A stretch of DNA of 64,000 nucleotides from Lichenostomus cassidix. Lineage: Eukaryota; Chordata; Aves; Passeriformes; Meliphagidae. Under the pieces are notes generated by a model, which did not search any database, was not told where the DNA came from, and saw only the letters and a list, made by a program, of their open reading frames with translations. Within the stretch, counting starts at the first letter, position 1. The number at the start of each line of letters is the position of its first letter. The translations under genes were made by a program, and so were the position numbers. Of this stretch, positions 1 through 14,527 are shown in pieces. The stretch is from assembly GCA_008360975.2 (NCBI GenBank), contig CM039189.1, forward strand, positions 14,784,056 to 14,848,055. Reading direction: 5' to 3'.

Positions 1-1172
1 AAAAACTACTGTTAGTTCCTTCTTCCCGTGAATTGGACCACACAGCTAGATCTTCTATTTCTTTAGAAGCAAGGGTCTAAGTTTTGGAAGATGCTGACTG
101 CTCTCAGCTTGTTAACTTCATAGATCAGAAAATCACGTGACAGCAGTACAGATGCAATTATTTTTTGATTACTTGGTCTGACGTCTCTCTGTCTCTCTCT
201 CAGGCAGACTTTTCCCCTCCTAGACTGTTCTACCCACCTTACTATCTCTGTACAATCTCTTCTTGCTTTTCTCTCCTGAACTACACATGCATACATGTAA
301 TAGCTCCCAGGCTCCTTCCTTCCCAGGATAGTTGGGAAATGACCCAACCCCTACAAATTCCCCCATTTTTTCTTCACACAAATTCCACAGTCTTTATAAC
401 CAACAAAGATGAAAGATAGCAAGACAGTGACAAAGAGTGGTCAAGGGACACTTCTAGCCAGTATAGAAGCCAGGGCATGGGCAGAAACTGGAAACTTCAA
501 TACATCACTTTTGGTTTTATACATCACTGTAACACATCAGCAGAGCTTCCTCACAAACTGCATTCATTTTGAAAAAGCCTTTTCTTTTAAGGCTGGACTA
601 ATTTCTAAAGAATCATAAATTTTCATAGCATGTCTCAAATTGTGAAATAATAATTTTTAAAACCTGTATTCTAGTAAAGAATTTACTAATTCAAATTTAC
701 CATTAGACAAGTGACATATTAAGAGCTTAATGAAAAAGTGTTAGGGGTAAGAGTTTGGTTAAGGACAGGATTTCAACAGGTACATTTCAAAGATAAAATA
801 CAATTAGAATTAACCTACCTTTAGATTTGTGTAGCTGAAAACAAATTTTAAAAAGAACTGTGCCAGCCTGCTACAGTAGCTTGTTCCAGACTTCCCTATC
901 TCTGCGATATATGTGTATGAATTATATATAACATTAGCCAAAATCTAAAGGTTTAATAGCAACAAAACCAACCCCTTCATACAAGTTGAGAACTGTCTTC
1001 AGCCAGTATGCATGATTGTCTACATAAATTAATTCAATGAATAGAATACAGAATATCATTAACATTTTTTCTTCATCTATCTTCATTTTCTAAGCAGCTC
1101 AGTTAAATAAAAAAAAAAATCTGTTTCTTTTTCACTGCTGCTAGTTCACATATTAAACAAAGACAGACCAAC
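1..1172. other. AT-rich non-coding DNA, nothing specific
   Basis: No frame here has both coding-like composition and splice context. The frames at the left edge overlap on opposite strands, and the plus-strand one translates a pyrimidine-rich tract near 185-240. A short A-run lies near 1108-1119. I see no repeat family or RNA gene that I can name. Confidence 0.5.
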
Positions 1173-1243
1173 CTCAAGCCTTTTGATAAATACGATGCCG
1201 TGGTAACTGCAGCATTCACTTTGTATCCCATTTCTTCAAGTTC
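1173..1243 (-). other. Exon-like coding block (minus strand), unidentified
   Basis: On the minus strand a frame opens directly after an AG dinucleotide (tgacag) and reads ELEEMGYKVNAAVTTASYL, then SKGL and R. It stops at a weak donor-like GTTGGT. An in-frame TGA lies immediately before the AG, so the frame is open only from the putative acceptor on, as expected for an internal exon. It contains two CpGs and has an amphipathic, protein-like composition. I do not recognise the protein. The polypyrimidine tract is poor and the block is only 71 bp, so chance is a serious alternative. A fragment of an old pseudogene is also possible. Confidence 0.2.
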
Positions 1244-1934
1244 CTGTCAGCCAGATGTCACTTGCAATGCAAACACTAGAAAAATATGAAATAATAATTT
1301 CATACATCATCTATGTGAGCACGAGCCAGTCAAACATTCAATACAAATTCAAACTGCTACTACACATAAAGCAAATATCATCCAAATAATATTTAGAATG
1401 ATTGAAAGGCTTTTGATTTGGAAGTGTATTCTCTTAAGCTAAGTGGTCCCCAAGACCATCTAGAAAATTCAATTGTTTCATTTTAAAATGTTTTCTGCCC
1501 AAAATTATATCAAATCCTAATGTCTTAGTAGAAACATATGGGATTGGATTGCTGACTGGGCGCCCGATGTCAAAGAGGAATCTAATTTTCCAATGGCATT
1601 TCCTCATACTGTCTCACCAAAACACAAAATTGATAAAATTTTAATGGATAATTTTCAGAGCAGGACATTAGCCATCATGCTGGGAAATAGTGCAGGAGAA
1701 CACCATGTAGCATCAGAAAGGCAATGTATCAGAAGACAGTTTGAATAAATATTAATAAAGCACATGCCTTAAGTTTTACATTTTTCTCTTGAAACCAGAA
1801 CAGAGTTCAGAAAGTAAGTTTTGCACTAACAGGCATATCTCTCTTTCCTTTCTTTTCCAGAGCATTTTTACAAGAGATCTCTTAAAAATATGGGTGTGAG
1901 ATGTTACTTAAAAGGGCACAGTGTTCATCTTTTA

Positions 1935-2015
1935 CCGAGGCGACACAGTCAGAGTCAACACAACCCTCATTGAAATCAATTGTGAAAGTCATATTGACTT
2001 CAATGACTACATCAC
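1935..2015. repeat. Possible relic of an ancient amniote repeat
   Basis: The stretch holds two near-complementary motifs, cattgaaatcaatt and attgacttcaatga, about 25 bases apart. Together they form an imperfect inverted repeat. From memory, the phrase 'attgacttcaatg' next to its complement is common in old dispersed repeats of reptile and bird genomes, but I cannot assign a family. A frame crosses it (FIFYRGDTVRVN at its start), beginning after a TAA at 1909. I regard that frame as incidental. Confidence 0.3.
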
Positions 2016-2029
2016 TAACCACTCCATAA

Positions 2030-5000
2030 AACAAAATGTTTTTGTTAAGTATCTCTACAGAAAAATTTGCAATGCTGGAATAAATGAAACATCACCCTTC
2101 TGGCTGTCCTGATGGGGCAAGGTACTACAAGCACTTAACGTAACACCAAAAGCCACGACAAGATGAAAAGAACTAAATCCTACTCCTGATGACAAATAAG
2201 TTATACTAAGGAGAAAGGTACTAATTAACTGTATTAGGTTATCACTCAGTAACAATGTAAAACATGTGTATGGAAATATGCTATTTAAAATGTGTTCTTC
2301 TCTGAATAATTTTCCTTTCAATTAAGTTAGGTCATTAATCATTTCAAGTTGAGACTTATTTGGAAAATAGAAGTGGACAAGTGAAAAAAAAGTGAAACAA
2401 GATTTTACTAACCTTTGTAATTTATTTTGAATTTATAATGAAAGTGTAACACTGTGGAATATATGGTGAACTAGACTGACTCAGCTTCCCAGCACCCAAT
2501 TCTTGTCATTTATTACTAGTGGGGTTTTGACATCAGTATATATATTTTTTCAGTATATTCAGGTAATTGCTTGTGCTGATAGGAACAGTAGCACTTATGC
2601 TTAGGAGGCCTATATCTGCTTTCAACAAGAGTTAAGTCTTAAAAAACTTTAATAAGTGTCTGAGGGAAAACTTGTAGAACATTAAAAGGACCACAACAAA
2701 GGAAAATCACAGTGATTAAAGTAGAGGTTTAATCTTCTGGAAGAGAAAAAGCCTGCCCATACCACATGCCAAGTCTGCCACAGGTTAGGATTTTTCTTTT
2801 ACACTAATCTGAAAAACATCACTGAAGTCTTCAGACTGGTTAAAGACTAGCACTGGTCACGTAGCCAAAGATACCTGCAGATCTACAGCTTTCATTCAGA
2901 AATGCTTACTTCTATTTCACTGCTCAGAGGCCAGAGCCATTGTGAAGAGGATGAAATTAATATTTTGGTAGAGTTCTTTGTAGTTCACTGCACTTCCAGT
3001 TAGCCTTGGTAAGAGACTTCTTTGGATCTAGCCAATAAAATGTTTCTGGCACAATGCAAAAGTCACTCTGGAGCTTGCTAAAACATGGCTTCCCCAAACA
3101 CCAGCTATGAGCTGAACATAGCCAACCAATAATTGCCCATCTCACACACCAATCAGTGAGTTATACCTTTTCCCAAAGCTTTCGGCATTTTTACAATACC
3201 AATCTGCCAAACTGCCAAATCTAGTCCATCCTCCACACCAGACACCTTTGTTCCTCCTGTAATTCAAAGGAGTTCCCCTTCCTAGTATTAAAAACAAAAT
3301 GGGGGGTGGAGGGGGAACAGAAGGTTGAAAAATGAATGGCCAAGCTGAAGGATTCTTTGGTGTGTATGATTAGGAGAAACAAGACCTCCCTGGCTTCTTC
3401 ATTCACCTCTTGTGCTCCATCCCCTACAGGTGGAAGGCAGTGTCCATTCTCTTTCTTATTCAAAGGAAGCAGAAGAGAGCTCTGCTTGCATTGCAGAAAC
3501 ATTCAACCGGGAAGGATAGGAAAGTGCAGGAAAGAAAATTTTTCCAGAGAGGACTGAAATTCTCAGAGGGTTGGCAAGGTGTATTGTCTGGATTTGGTTA
3601 CTCAGAGTAATGAAATCTAAACAGACTTTTATTAACAAGCCTTTTCACACCTCCTCTGCTCTCAGCAGCTGAGCTCAGCACTGAAAGAGACTATAATGCA
3701 GTAACTTTGAGAAGTTTTCTGTGCCTCTCTCAAATGGAGCATGCATTGGTTACCTAACTGTGCATAAGTACACTACAGCAAAGGCATCAGCTTCTGCCAA
3801 AACTCTGTTAGTGGAGGAAACTGCAAATTTGACATATTTGCCATCCTAAAGTCATAATGGCAGAAGAATGAAGATTAAAACAGCTAATTCCCTGAAAATA
3901 TTTTCTCTGCATCCTGGCTGATCTGCACTGACAGCCTTTGGTAGCTCAAGGGCTCGAAAAAACTCTTTAATTATCAAATTGACTTAAAAGTTTATTTCCA
4001 GCTTTGCAATCACCACTAAACTTTTATTTTAACCAGAAAAAAGTACGCTGAAGACACACAATAGCTGTAGACATTTTTCTTCCTCTTTTAGAGGAAAAAA
4101 AACATTAAGTCTGAGAATTCTAGTTTTATCTGTTCCTTTCTCTCCTCAAAAGGATTTCACTTCTCTCAGTGGCAGCTGAACCTCCCTTTCCTGGTTCTCT
4201 CCTTATAAGACTTTGAAGTTTCTAAGCAAGTGGATTAGATAGGTAACTATTTGCCCAAGACTTTGTGGGACATATTCAGAGTACCTAATACCAGGTGGGT
4301 AGATACCAGAGCAGGCACAGCAGGATTGCCACAGATGCTGCTGGCAGTTTGAATAACTGGTGCATCTGTGCAACCTAATCCCATATTTTGACTACTCAAA
4401 CAATACACCCCCTTCTATATCTTGCTTGTGGTTACCTGAATCAGGCATTTCATCAAATAAAATCTGAAATTATTACATTAAGTTCTTCACACAATGAAGA
4501 AGGAGCCCTGCATGCAGAAATGTACTGTGTTGGTTTCCACAAGCTGGACTTACCGATCAACTACAGGGATAGTAACCATAAATAACACTTGGCAATATTT
4601 AAGATTGAAAATATGCAACTGGGCATAGGTTGGTTTTATATATCTGTATTCTCTTTGCTTAAAGGTTGTTTAGAGATACATTTGCATCTCCAAGACAAAG
4701 TACTTGTTAATTACTTCATGTTTGCACTGTACTTGCAGGAAGGGAAGCTATCTAAGTGCTAAGTGCTATTAACATTTTCCCCTTCTATTTTTCTCTTTCA
4801 GCTTTTAAGGGAATATAGTGCTTGTGAAAGTTGTTGGATTGACAGCCCTGGAGACTGAAGTCTAAAGTGCAGCACACCCACTGAGCCAAACAGAACTAAA
4901 ATGTACAAAAGCTTCTCACCAAATTTTAAATACATGCTTCATTTAGCTATTCTTCTATGATGGCAGGTAATACTACCACTGAAAGTTTTCTGCTCCCATT

Positions 5001-8000
5001 TATTTGTTCTAAACATCAGTTCAAACTCTTCCTTTATTTCCTACTTTCAAAAATAATTTCTTGCTGACGTGCAACACTCCAGAGACTACTTCCCTGCCTT
5101 CAAAATCCTACATACGATGGAATGCTGTTGAAGCGTAACTTCATGCTGCTGCAGTCAGGTACAATGGTATGCCTGGGCATTCACTTTGCACATCACAGAA
5201 AAGTACATTAGCTAATCTCATACAGTTTTAGTACTGATCACACGAAGTGCTTGTCTGCAGAAATGCTACTCTATATTATGATCTAAATCTGAGGCAAGCA
5301 CACTTCTAATGGAAGATCTGCTCCCCTAGCTAGAAATACTAGCATTTCTCAGAAAACTAAGTCAATACTTAAACAACAATTCAATGTTTCCTGAGAAATA
5401 GGGCATCTTATTTTTTATTTAAACACTAGATTTCCAGGAGTACACCTCTGAAAGAGGTATGGAGTTTTTTCTAATTTACTTTTTTAAAATCCTTTTTGGT
5501 ATACCAAAAGACAAATCCTACCTTCTGAGATACCTCTCTTTGCACAAGTACATTCCAATCACTTGTAAAGGTTTCCCTTGGTTTCAGCTACAGCCACTGC
5601 TGCCTCCAGGAGACTATCATTCCTGCTTTCCTGTGAACAAGTAGTCTAAATTACACAGACATTTACTAGCTGTTGGTTTCAGAGTCTCCTTTTATCCACT
5701 TTCTGTTTCCCTCCAGATGGGACTGTTTGAGCTTTTAAGTGAAGCAGCTGATCCTAGTTGAGTAGAATGAGTGCAAGAGATGCAGAACACCTGCAGTTTG
5801 TAGAGCTGGTACTAACAGCTGCTGTTTGAGATGCTTCCAGAAGATTTCTTCACTTGTCTTGACAGGTTCCAAAAAGCAAGTTTGGTGCCTGGGTCATCTT
5901 CAGTCCTGCATAGCTTCAAGATCCGGCACTTACAGAAAGTAATTCCTTTCCAATTCCAATTACTTTTCAGTTCAGGAAATTTCTCAGGGCTTCTTGTCAG
6001 GGCAGGCTAGTCTTTTATGATTTCCAGCCTGCAATGCTGCTCCTTTCTATTTCATCTTGACTTGATGTCATTAGTCTTCTTTCACAGAAACCTGAGCATT
6101 CTTTTCTTAATTTATCTAGATGGTACCCTGACAGCAGCTTCTTTGATCAAGACTTTGCCATTTATGTCTCTTCTCCCGTTAATCATTCTCTGAAATGAGA
6201 CTTGCAGTAAAAAATAATTAAATCAAGTCTGACTGCCTTCAAATTGCTTGGCTTTCTGGGATTTTGGATGCTCACTTAGCCCAGGCCCTTTGAAGACACT
6301 GTGCTTTCTCTGGTATACTGAATAGACCATTTGGGCTATTTCCCTATACTAGAAGGTCAAAACAGGTTTTACCATTGGTGAAACTAAATAGACTTTTACA
6401 GGATGCAGCTATGACACCTAGACATTTTGTTGTTTGATAGCTCTCCCAAAAAGAATCCACCTTTTTCTATTAAAAAAAAATTGCATCTGGAGGCAAAATG
6501 GCCACATGATAGTTTTTCTCTTCTTTGCTTCTTGGAAAACAAGAATCCTCTATTATGCAAAATGTCTATGCTGAACTCCAGGTTCCCAGTTGTTCTCTTT
6601 CCTTCAGATATTGATTTTCTGTCACTTCATATGTGCGGAGAAAAAAGTAAAAGACTAACAATTTGTTGGAAAATGATTAAAAAAAAATCTTTTTAAAAAT
6701 GTGGTCTGCACCTTATGTTTATCTGCGTCATGTTTTGTGAGATTTGATTCTGAATTAAAATCTCCAGTTTGTACAATGCTTCAGGATCTCTTCTCAGCAA
6801 GATGGTCCATCTCCTAACGGTCAGACTTGCTCTCTCTTGGAAGTTGAATTCCGAGTCCAAGGCATCTGTGGCCTGGTCCCTAAAAGTCTAAAGTATTAGT
6901 TTACATAACTAATACTCATTTCTCAAAACATCCTCATTTCTCTGGCCAGTGGAAGTCTCGTGAAGAGTACAGTGTATCTGTGAGTGAGATGAAACTTTCA
7001 TCACCCTGATATGATAAAATAAACTGCCCCAAGGGAATAACAAATACCACAACAATCGGCACTTTCCTCCTCAATGAGAAGCACATTTCTTTATGACTTT
7101 GCTGGCATAAGCATGGATATAAGTATGAGCCTAAACTTACCTAAAACAAGAAGTGTTATTGACCACCTTTTCCAGCTTGACAAAAAATAGGAGAAAAAAA
7201 TTACATGATGTTTGATGTGCAGTCACATGATTTGTTTCAAGGACAGAAGGTATTGAGGTTTTCCAGTGCTCAATATATTTTAGGAATATGTGTATGTGTG
7301 TATATAAAAGAATTGTAATACTCTATAGAGATCTACATATATATGGAACAGGGTTAAAAACAAACAAACAAACCTACATGAAAACTTCTGTGACATCTCC
7401 TATGACAGACCAGCATTTGTGCTTAAGCCAGAAATTATGATCTAGCTTTGTCAAATGCCACTGGTTTTTAGAAAAAATAGTTCACAGTCTGATAAATGCA
7501 AGGCAAATCATCATCTGGTTTCTTGTAGTACAAATGGCTGCATATAAAGCATGTTCTTGCTATTAAGTCTAAGGCATTACAAGACCAAAATGTTCTGTAT
7601 CTCATCTCAAATTTTCAAACAATCCAATATCCAGTCTATGTATAGATATATTCTTGCTGTTTAATCTCTTAAAAATCAATCAATATTAATGTGTCTGCCT
7701 TAAACTTTTAAGGTCATTGTCTCCCTTCTGACATTTTTAACTACATCAACATCACATTATATCATTATAGACTCATGAAGCAATGTACTTTTACATTTTT
7801 GCAAGATAATGTCTCTTTTGTGTTTCAGTTTTTATCATAATATAAATCTTGAAATGTAATTTGCATATCTTTTGTTTAGCAAAGAAGACCCCCATTTAAG
7901 ACTATGTAATTTTAGTACATAGACTTAAAAGTGGATGACTTTTTAAAAGAAATGCACCAAAATATTCCAATTTATTCTTCAACTGAAGCGGCTGCTCCAT

Positions 8001-11000
8001 CAGTAAATGAGTAAATTCTCTTAACAATACACTTGCTAACAATTATGCTCTGCCTGCCTTGGGCTCACTTGACAGTAGGGTTGCCATCTGTTGACAAGTC
8101 CATTCATGGATTTTAAAGGGCTATTTCTAGTCTTTTACTTTAAACATTGAAAAATACCTCTTTGTTCTTCAGCCTTCCCTCCATTTGTCCTGTCTTTCCT
8201 GTGCTCTGTTCCTCTTCCTTCCCACCCTGCCAAGAGCACCAGTGCACTCCAGGCACTGAACTGTCCCTCTGCCCCAGCAGCTACATCACAGCAAAAGGCT
8301 TTCAGGAACAATCAGTTCTGAGGAAGTCTGACCCATTTTTAATGGCCAAGGTGATCAAGTAGAGAGGAGGGAGGACCCTTACAGACAGGAATGGACAGAA
8401 ATGAACAGGATTGATCAAGAAATCCAAAAGCAGCCATGAAGGAAACAAAATCAAGACAATGAATGGGAAAGGGATGGTAGGAGCTCTGGCTCTGGATAGA
8501 TGGATATTTCATTAATTCCTTCAATAAATAGGGAACCTCTAGGGAAATTCAACACCTGGCAATCTTAGTGGATAGTGGTGCTGCAAAGAAAGCATAATGT
8601 TCAACCCTCTGGTAAATTCAAGCAATTAAACCCCCTTAAAAAAAAGGCCCTCTTAGGCTTTCTGCCCAGTAAACTCACAGCAAAAAGCAGCTTTAATAAA
8701 TGTTATAAATCTCACCTCTGAGCCAACAGGAAATTCAAACGTTTTGCATGTGCAGGAGCCAGGGAGCTGCTGAAACAAAAGGTAAATGTGGATATTAGAA
8801 TAGGTTATGCTCAGACTCAGACTGGACAGCAGTAGAAGCATGAGGCTCAAGAGATATAAGGTTTCTTAAAGCATCCTTTCTCATGGAAACTTTGACCATT
8901 TATGTCTGTGTTACACAAGAAATCTCCTTTCTTCGTGAGTGAACAAATTTGTTTAGTGATGAGTTTGCTGGTTCAATGAATTCAGGATTACTCCTCAACC
9001 TTGCAACATTATTGGAAAGCAGTTTTGAGTTTCAATGTTTTAGACATGAAACTAAATAAAGAAATGGCAACAAATATCTGTGGTTTCTAAAATGAAAAGA
9101 TCAAAGAAAAGAGACTGCAGAGAATTTTTGATCAACGCCCTGACAAGGGGTGTTAGTTTTAATAAACAGTAAGAATTTTAGGCCATTATTAAGTATGAGA
9201 TGCAGGCTCAGCTGTGTTTCTAATTTCCTTTCTTGCCTTTACTGCTGTTATACAAAGCTCTGTAGTGTCAAAAAACATTTATTGAAAAAATCTTGAGCAC
9301 ACTGTTCAGGATTACGTTACCTCACCTGCCCAGAGCCTTTCCAGCCAATGAGAAATATTTCTCTCTTTGCCCTCCATGATGCCAAGAGCTGCAGGCACAT
9401 TCTGTGTATGGGACAAATCACTGGACAGAGATGGACTTGTATAAGTGAAACAAATTTTTTTTATTGAGTCTGAAGATTAAATTATCATGGAATGGAGCTC
9501 CTTTTGACTGTTGCTTTTTGAAATCGTAGATAATACAGCCAGATCTTTGTGCACATTTTTTAAAAGTGAATTTAAGAAAATAAGAACAATGCATATTTGG
9601 CAACATATCCCGTGAGAAGAGGTTTTATGAAAATTTTCTGGGAAGCTGTTGTTTACCAAGCTATAAGTACTATACTTTTTGTCTACCACACACACTACAG
9701 ATTTAGGAAAACACAAAAGTCCATGAAAACTAAAAGGAAGAAATATTGAAAGAGAGACAGAAGGTTGGATGGAAATAGTTATATTTGCTGGTTGAATAAT
9801 TCACACGAATCAGGGCAGAGGCCTGCTCCTTCTTCCACTCTTAGTTTTTGGGGCAGGTGGGCAGAGCAAGAAAAGTCTCTTCAGAAATCTCTTCATCACA
9901 CCCCAAAAAAGCTGGGAATTAATTATTTCATTACAAGAGGTACACAAGGAACAAGTCTTTCTTTGCTCTAATGACTCCATCTCTGGGTTTCCACCTACAG
10001 TATTTTTCCTTAGGGGATTATCAAGATTATTAGTAATTATTACTAGTAAGACATTACTATGAATAATGGTAATTACAATATCATTTAAGGACCCTATTCA
10101 TAATCACTGTGGAAAACTTTTGAGCATAGTGAAGACCAAGGCTTTGCACATGCAAATCTCATACCCAGAAAGGAACAAACACAGAGCTACACTCCAGAGA
10201 GCACAACACTCAAAGCCTTTATCCCTGAACTGCCAATGGCAGCATCAAACCCAGGGCTTGTCCACAGACAAATGAGTGACAATTCTTAACTTCTTTTTTC
10301 TTTTAAAAGAAAACAAAGTGAAAACTGGAGGACTGGTAGAACCACATAATCCCATCTCTAGCCCCAAAATGTTCTTGTGTGGCATCTCTGTTTACAGTAA
10401 ATACCATTTTAAAGAGCAGTGCAGATCCAGACACCAAATGGATCAGGGATGCATAGAGAACATTCAGCCTTTATGGATATTCCATAGAAGGGCAACAAAT
10501 GTTTGTCCAATCAAGTTGGCTTCATCTGTGTCCCTTATTCAACAGAATTCTAGTTTTTCCTTTAACAGAAAGTAAACCCTGCCTGCTACAAGTTAATATC
10601 AAACACATGTTTAGAGTGGACACACCTTAATTTTCCCACTTTTCACATTTCTTTTTATGGTTTTCTCTCAGGAACACATACCCTCCCTTCTCTCTTTGCC
10701 TCTTTGCATCAGCTCTAAATCCTTGTCTATCTTGTTTTCCATCTTCAGAGTCATGACAGAACTCCTCTAAAAGTACTCTGCTGACAATTTCTGATCTGGT
10801 TTTCCACAAAGATAAGCAGAACTGCATTTATAACCTTTTAACTTCACATATAACTTCATAACTTTAGTTTACAACTATATAAAATTTTGTAAGTTTTTAT
10901 TTGTAATGGATGGCGTTATCTTAACATGAGCTATGGAGTCACTTTACCTATAATATACACTATGTAAGTATATATACATATTAAATATGTATATCATTAC

Positions 11001-12690
11001 AAACAGACATATGCTTCTGACAAAACATGAAGAGAGGACTTTTCATGCTATAAAAATGGTATTTTCAACTGCAATCCAGAATATATTGCAAAGGATATTA
11101 AAGTGTGGATAGTTCTGTTTCAATGAAAAACATTTTTCAATGTAACATGCTGCAGCTGTGTTTGTTAAGACTTCCTGATCATAGGGGTCACTGTAAGAAA
11201 CTCAGCACTACCTCAGCAAAGGTGACCAGAAGCACTCTGCACAAAAGTGCGCCTCCCTCTGCGTTAGAGGAGAAATTGTACGTAGGATGTTCAAAGGCAC
11301 ATCCATCAAAGCCAAAACAAATAGTTTTGTAATACTATATTTAAGAACTTAAATAACTCAAAAAATTACAGAAGCTTGTTATCCAACCTCTTTATTACTC
11401 TGGTATTACATTTCCTTAATTTCTAGTTCAGTTCAGATGCAGCTGAATTTCAATATACAAACTCTGGGTTTTGGTTGTCAAGCCCCACATATCAGTTTAT
11501 GTGAATTTAACAACACTACAGGGCTTAAAAAAATAAGTATTCAGGGCTAGAAACATCTGACAACTGCTATGTCAAAGCTTGCACAATGAACAGAGCAATA
11601 GCCAGTTAGGCCAGCTCTGTTATCTTGAGTAAAGAATCTTTTTCAATGCCTCATTCAAAAAAATTAGGTGGGCCTGATAAGCGGTATCTATTTGCATAGA
11701 AAAGTATCCTGTCCAAGTCTTTCATGTTGCCTAGGTTAAGCAAGTTTTAAATTAATTTTACCACAAGTAAGGTACTTACTAAGGAGAGAAAAATACACAT
11801 CATGGGAAGCCCTATTCATTTCAGCTACACAATTTTGGAGTTTGGTTTAGAGCTTTAGGGTTTTTAACTATATTTTCATTAAACATTTTTGCTAGTTTGC
11901 TCAATTTTTTTCCAGAATTCAGTTAAGATCTGCTTTGGATATGAATTTTTGTATAACAATATTTTTAAAGTTTTCAGTTTTGAGTCATGGAAATTATCAA
12001 GCCATTATACACCCCCATTCCTGTGTGAAATTTAAAGGTACCTCTCATTACTTTCAAGCAGTGTGTTCCCCAAAAGAGGAAAGGAAGTGCAAAAATATAA
12101 TTGTTGAGATTAAGCCTCAAATTCACTTCAACATTTGCTCATTTTTAAGAACTGATGCACTCTCAGTGCCCTAGTTCTACATCAGCCCTGAAACAGACAT
12201 AAGACACATTCTTTACTTTGTTGCAGCATGAGACACTGTCTACATTAAACATTTTTGCTGGGTCCTTAAGCAATAAGTTAGGCAGAGAGAGTGTGACAGA
12301 CAAGTTGCTATTTCAGACTTGAAACAGCACCTGGAGGGCTAAGACCTTTCCCACTTTAATAGTAGACAGAGAATCATGGTAGTGATCAGGGTCATGTGGT
12401 GGGTGAGGAAGTCACTGATACTGAAGGATCAGATGTCACCATGACAGCTGTAATAACCAGGGCTTACTTCCTTCAGCTAAAAAATACCCACAGAATATGG
12501 TGAATACACTGCTGCAATACATACCTCTTCTACCTTTGTGTCATGCTATAAACATTTAACTCCAGAAGGCTCACAGTGCAAGAACAAAGCAACTAACCCT
12601 CGCAAGACATTATAAGGGAGACAGGACAGAAGAAGAGGGTTTTTTTTAAAATCTTGAAAATTCAGCAGAAAAGTTATTATTTGCTTGTTA
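2030..12690. other. Gene-free AT-rich region
   Basis: About 10.6 kb without a supportable gene. Open frames are all under 100 codons, often paired on opposite strands, and many cross T-rich or A-rich tracts. Small low-complexity items include a CAAA run near 7359-7373, TA-rich stretches near 7300-7345 and 10960-10995, and scattered A-runs. No interspersed repeat could be named by eye. Strongly diverged relics would be missed without a repeat library. Confidence 0.5.
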
Positions 12691-12860
12691 TTGACAATTC
12701 ATTCCTCTGAGATAAAACAACTTCGTTACTAGAGGATCCCAAGGAGACAGCTGGCAGTGATGAACAGAACAGCATTCAATCGCAGCAAGTGAAAATCATA
12801 AAACAGGCGCCACTGGATTAAAAAGTAACCTTAAACTGTTTAGTGTACACAAAGGCAGCC
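12690..12860. promoter_or_regulatory. Conserved-looking non-coding block (candidate enhancer)
   Basis: A block of mixed composition keeps CpGs (acttcgttac, aatcgcagc, caggcgcc) in surroundings where CpG is rare, and it lacks low-complexity sequence and open frames. That texture is typical of conserved non-coding elements in vertebrate gene deserts. This is an impression from composition only; no alignment was possible. Confidence 0.2.
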
Positions 12861-14527
12861 TAGTCAAAACACTTCAACAATGATTTAAAATCTCAAGTTA
12901 GAGGCCAGTTTCAACCTTCAGGGAAGCCTTCTCTATTCATAAGGAGCTTAACTAATCATAACTTTCCATGACTTATCAGAACTGGATGCAGTGTGTTGCA
13001 GCATGATAACCAAGCTCTGGAAATGTAACAAAAGATGTCTTTTTACAAAAATAATGGTGAGACTAAACCCCAAATTTTAATCATTGAAGTTGGTGGGGGA
13101 AAAACATCCTGTTCCTCATTAAGTGTTTCCATTAGCATGCAGGGAGTGTTGGGCAGGCAGCTTCTGTGTGTGTTATTGTGATGTGTAGGGCAGCACGTGT
13201 ATCAGGAAAGGAGCAGATTTCTGAAGCCCAGTCCCAGGATGCTCCACAAAGTGCATCACCAGGAAACAGGACAGGCAGTATCAGACACAATGCATTTCTG
13301 CAGATAGCTGGCTATGGAAATAGTAAGTCTACCTGAAAAATAGCATTATTTTAGTTCATCTAATTGCTCAGTATTAACAGCCTAATGTTTAAGAAAATAT
13401 GCAGTATTTATTTTCTAACATGATAAAAACTGTAGCTATAAGAAAGCTTCAGAGTTAGCATTAAATGGATCTCCAAAAGGACCAGATTTCTATCTGTATT
13501 TTCTTCAGTGTAGTTCCAGATGCATTAAGACCTCAGCAGAGACCTGCAAATATTATGTACGGCTTTCTTTTATCTTCTGGAAAAAAAAGGGGGAAAAAAC
13601 AGTATGAAAGAATGAAGCAGTGCCAAACACTACAAGAAAGGCTTAATAAATAGAGCCCAGGGTCACAATGTTGCTCTTATTTGCCCTGAAATATATCACT
13701 GAAGTTCTGTATATTCATATTTGTTTACATTATAAATGTACTAAATGAGCTAATTATAGTGATCATAATTTACAATTAAAAACAAACAGTTAGAAATTTC
13801 AAAGGCTTTCAATATCTTTTCTTTAATCATTCACCCAGGCTCAAAATATGCATTTTTTAGATTAAAGCATTAAAGTTGCTAATTATATTCTCAGAACTAA
13901 CAATTATTTCTTTACCCTTTTACTACCTTCTTCTGGCAACAAAAAAATGTCAGCACTGATTTAATTTTTTGTTATTACAGGATTAAAAGAAGTTTCTAAA
14001 ATGCAATTAAATGTGCCCTATAGCTATAGTAACTTTTCTATCAGCATCCAAAGCCTCTTCACTAAAACAACAGCATAAAAAAATTATTCAGACTTTCTAG
14101 ACATACTTTTTTCCTCCTTTTATAACACATTCCTTTGGTGATTATCTCCAATGACAACTCAACCATCTTAATGAGATGCTGTGCAAATCTAGATCTTAGT
14201 AAAAGCAGGGAAAAATGAAAGTTAAAGAGGCTGTTAAGAGTGCAAAACCCTGCACATGTCAAGCACTGGTTGTTCACCTTTGGAAGCTTGGTTCAAGTTC
14301 ACCCTGAGGCCCTAAGTGAAAAGTTCAATAGTCTCAACTATGTCCCTACCTGATATATCACAAAATCAATTACTTTATGATGGTACATTTGGTAACCTAT
14401 GCTCAGACAGAATGAAGTTTTTTCCCATTGGGAATTCACCAATTATCTTCTCAGTGAATTATTCTCAGATAAAATAGAAGTTCCTGCTATCAGCAGGAGT
14501 TTCTCATTATACTGCCTCTCTTGTTGA
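12861..14527. other. AT-rich DNA without recognised features
   Basis: No gene or named repeat is seen. The sequence includes an A/G-rich tract near 13578-13600 and long AT-rich stretches from 13720 to 14030. Confidence 0.5.

Noticed and set aside
14283..14300. ggttcaagttc, also B-box-like
   Set aside because: Mismatched consensus and no supporting tRNA structure.
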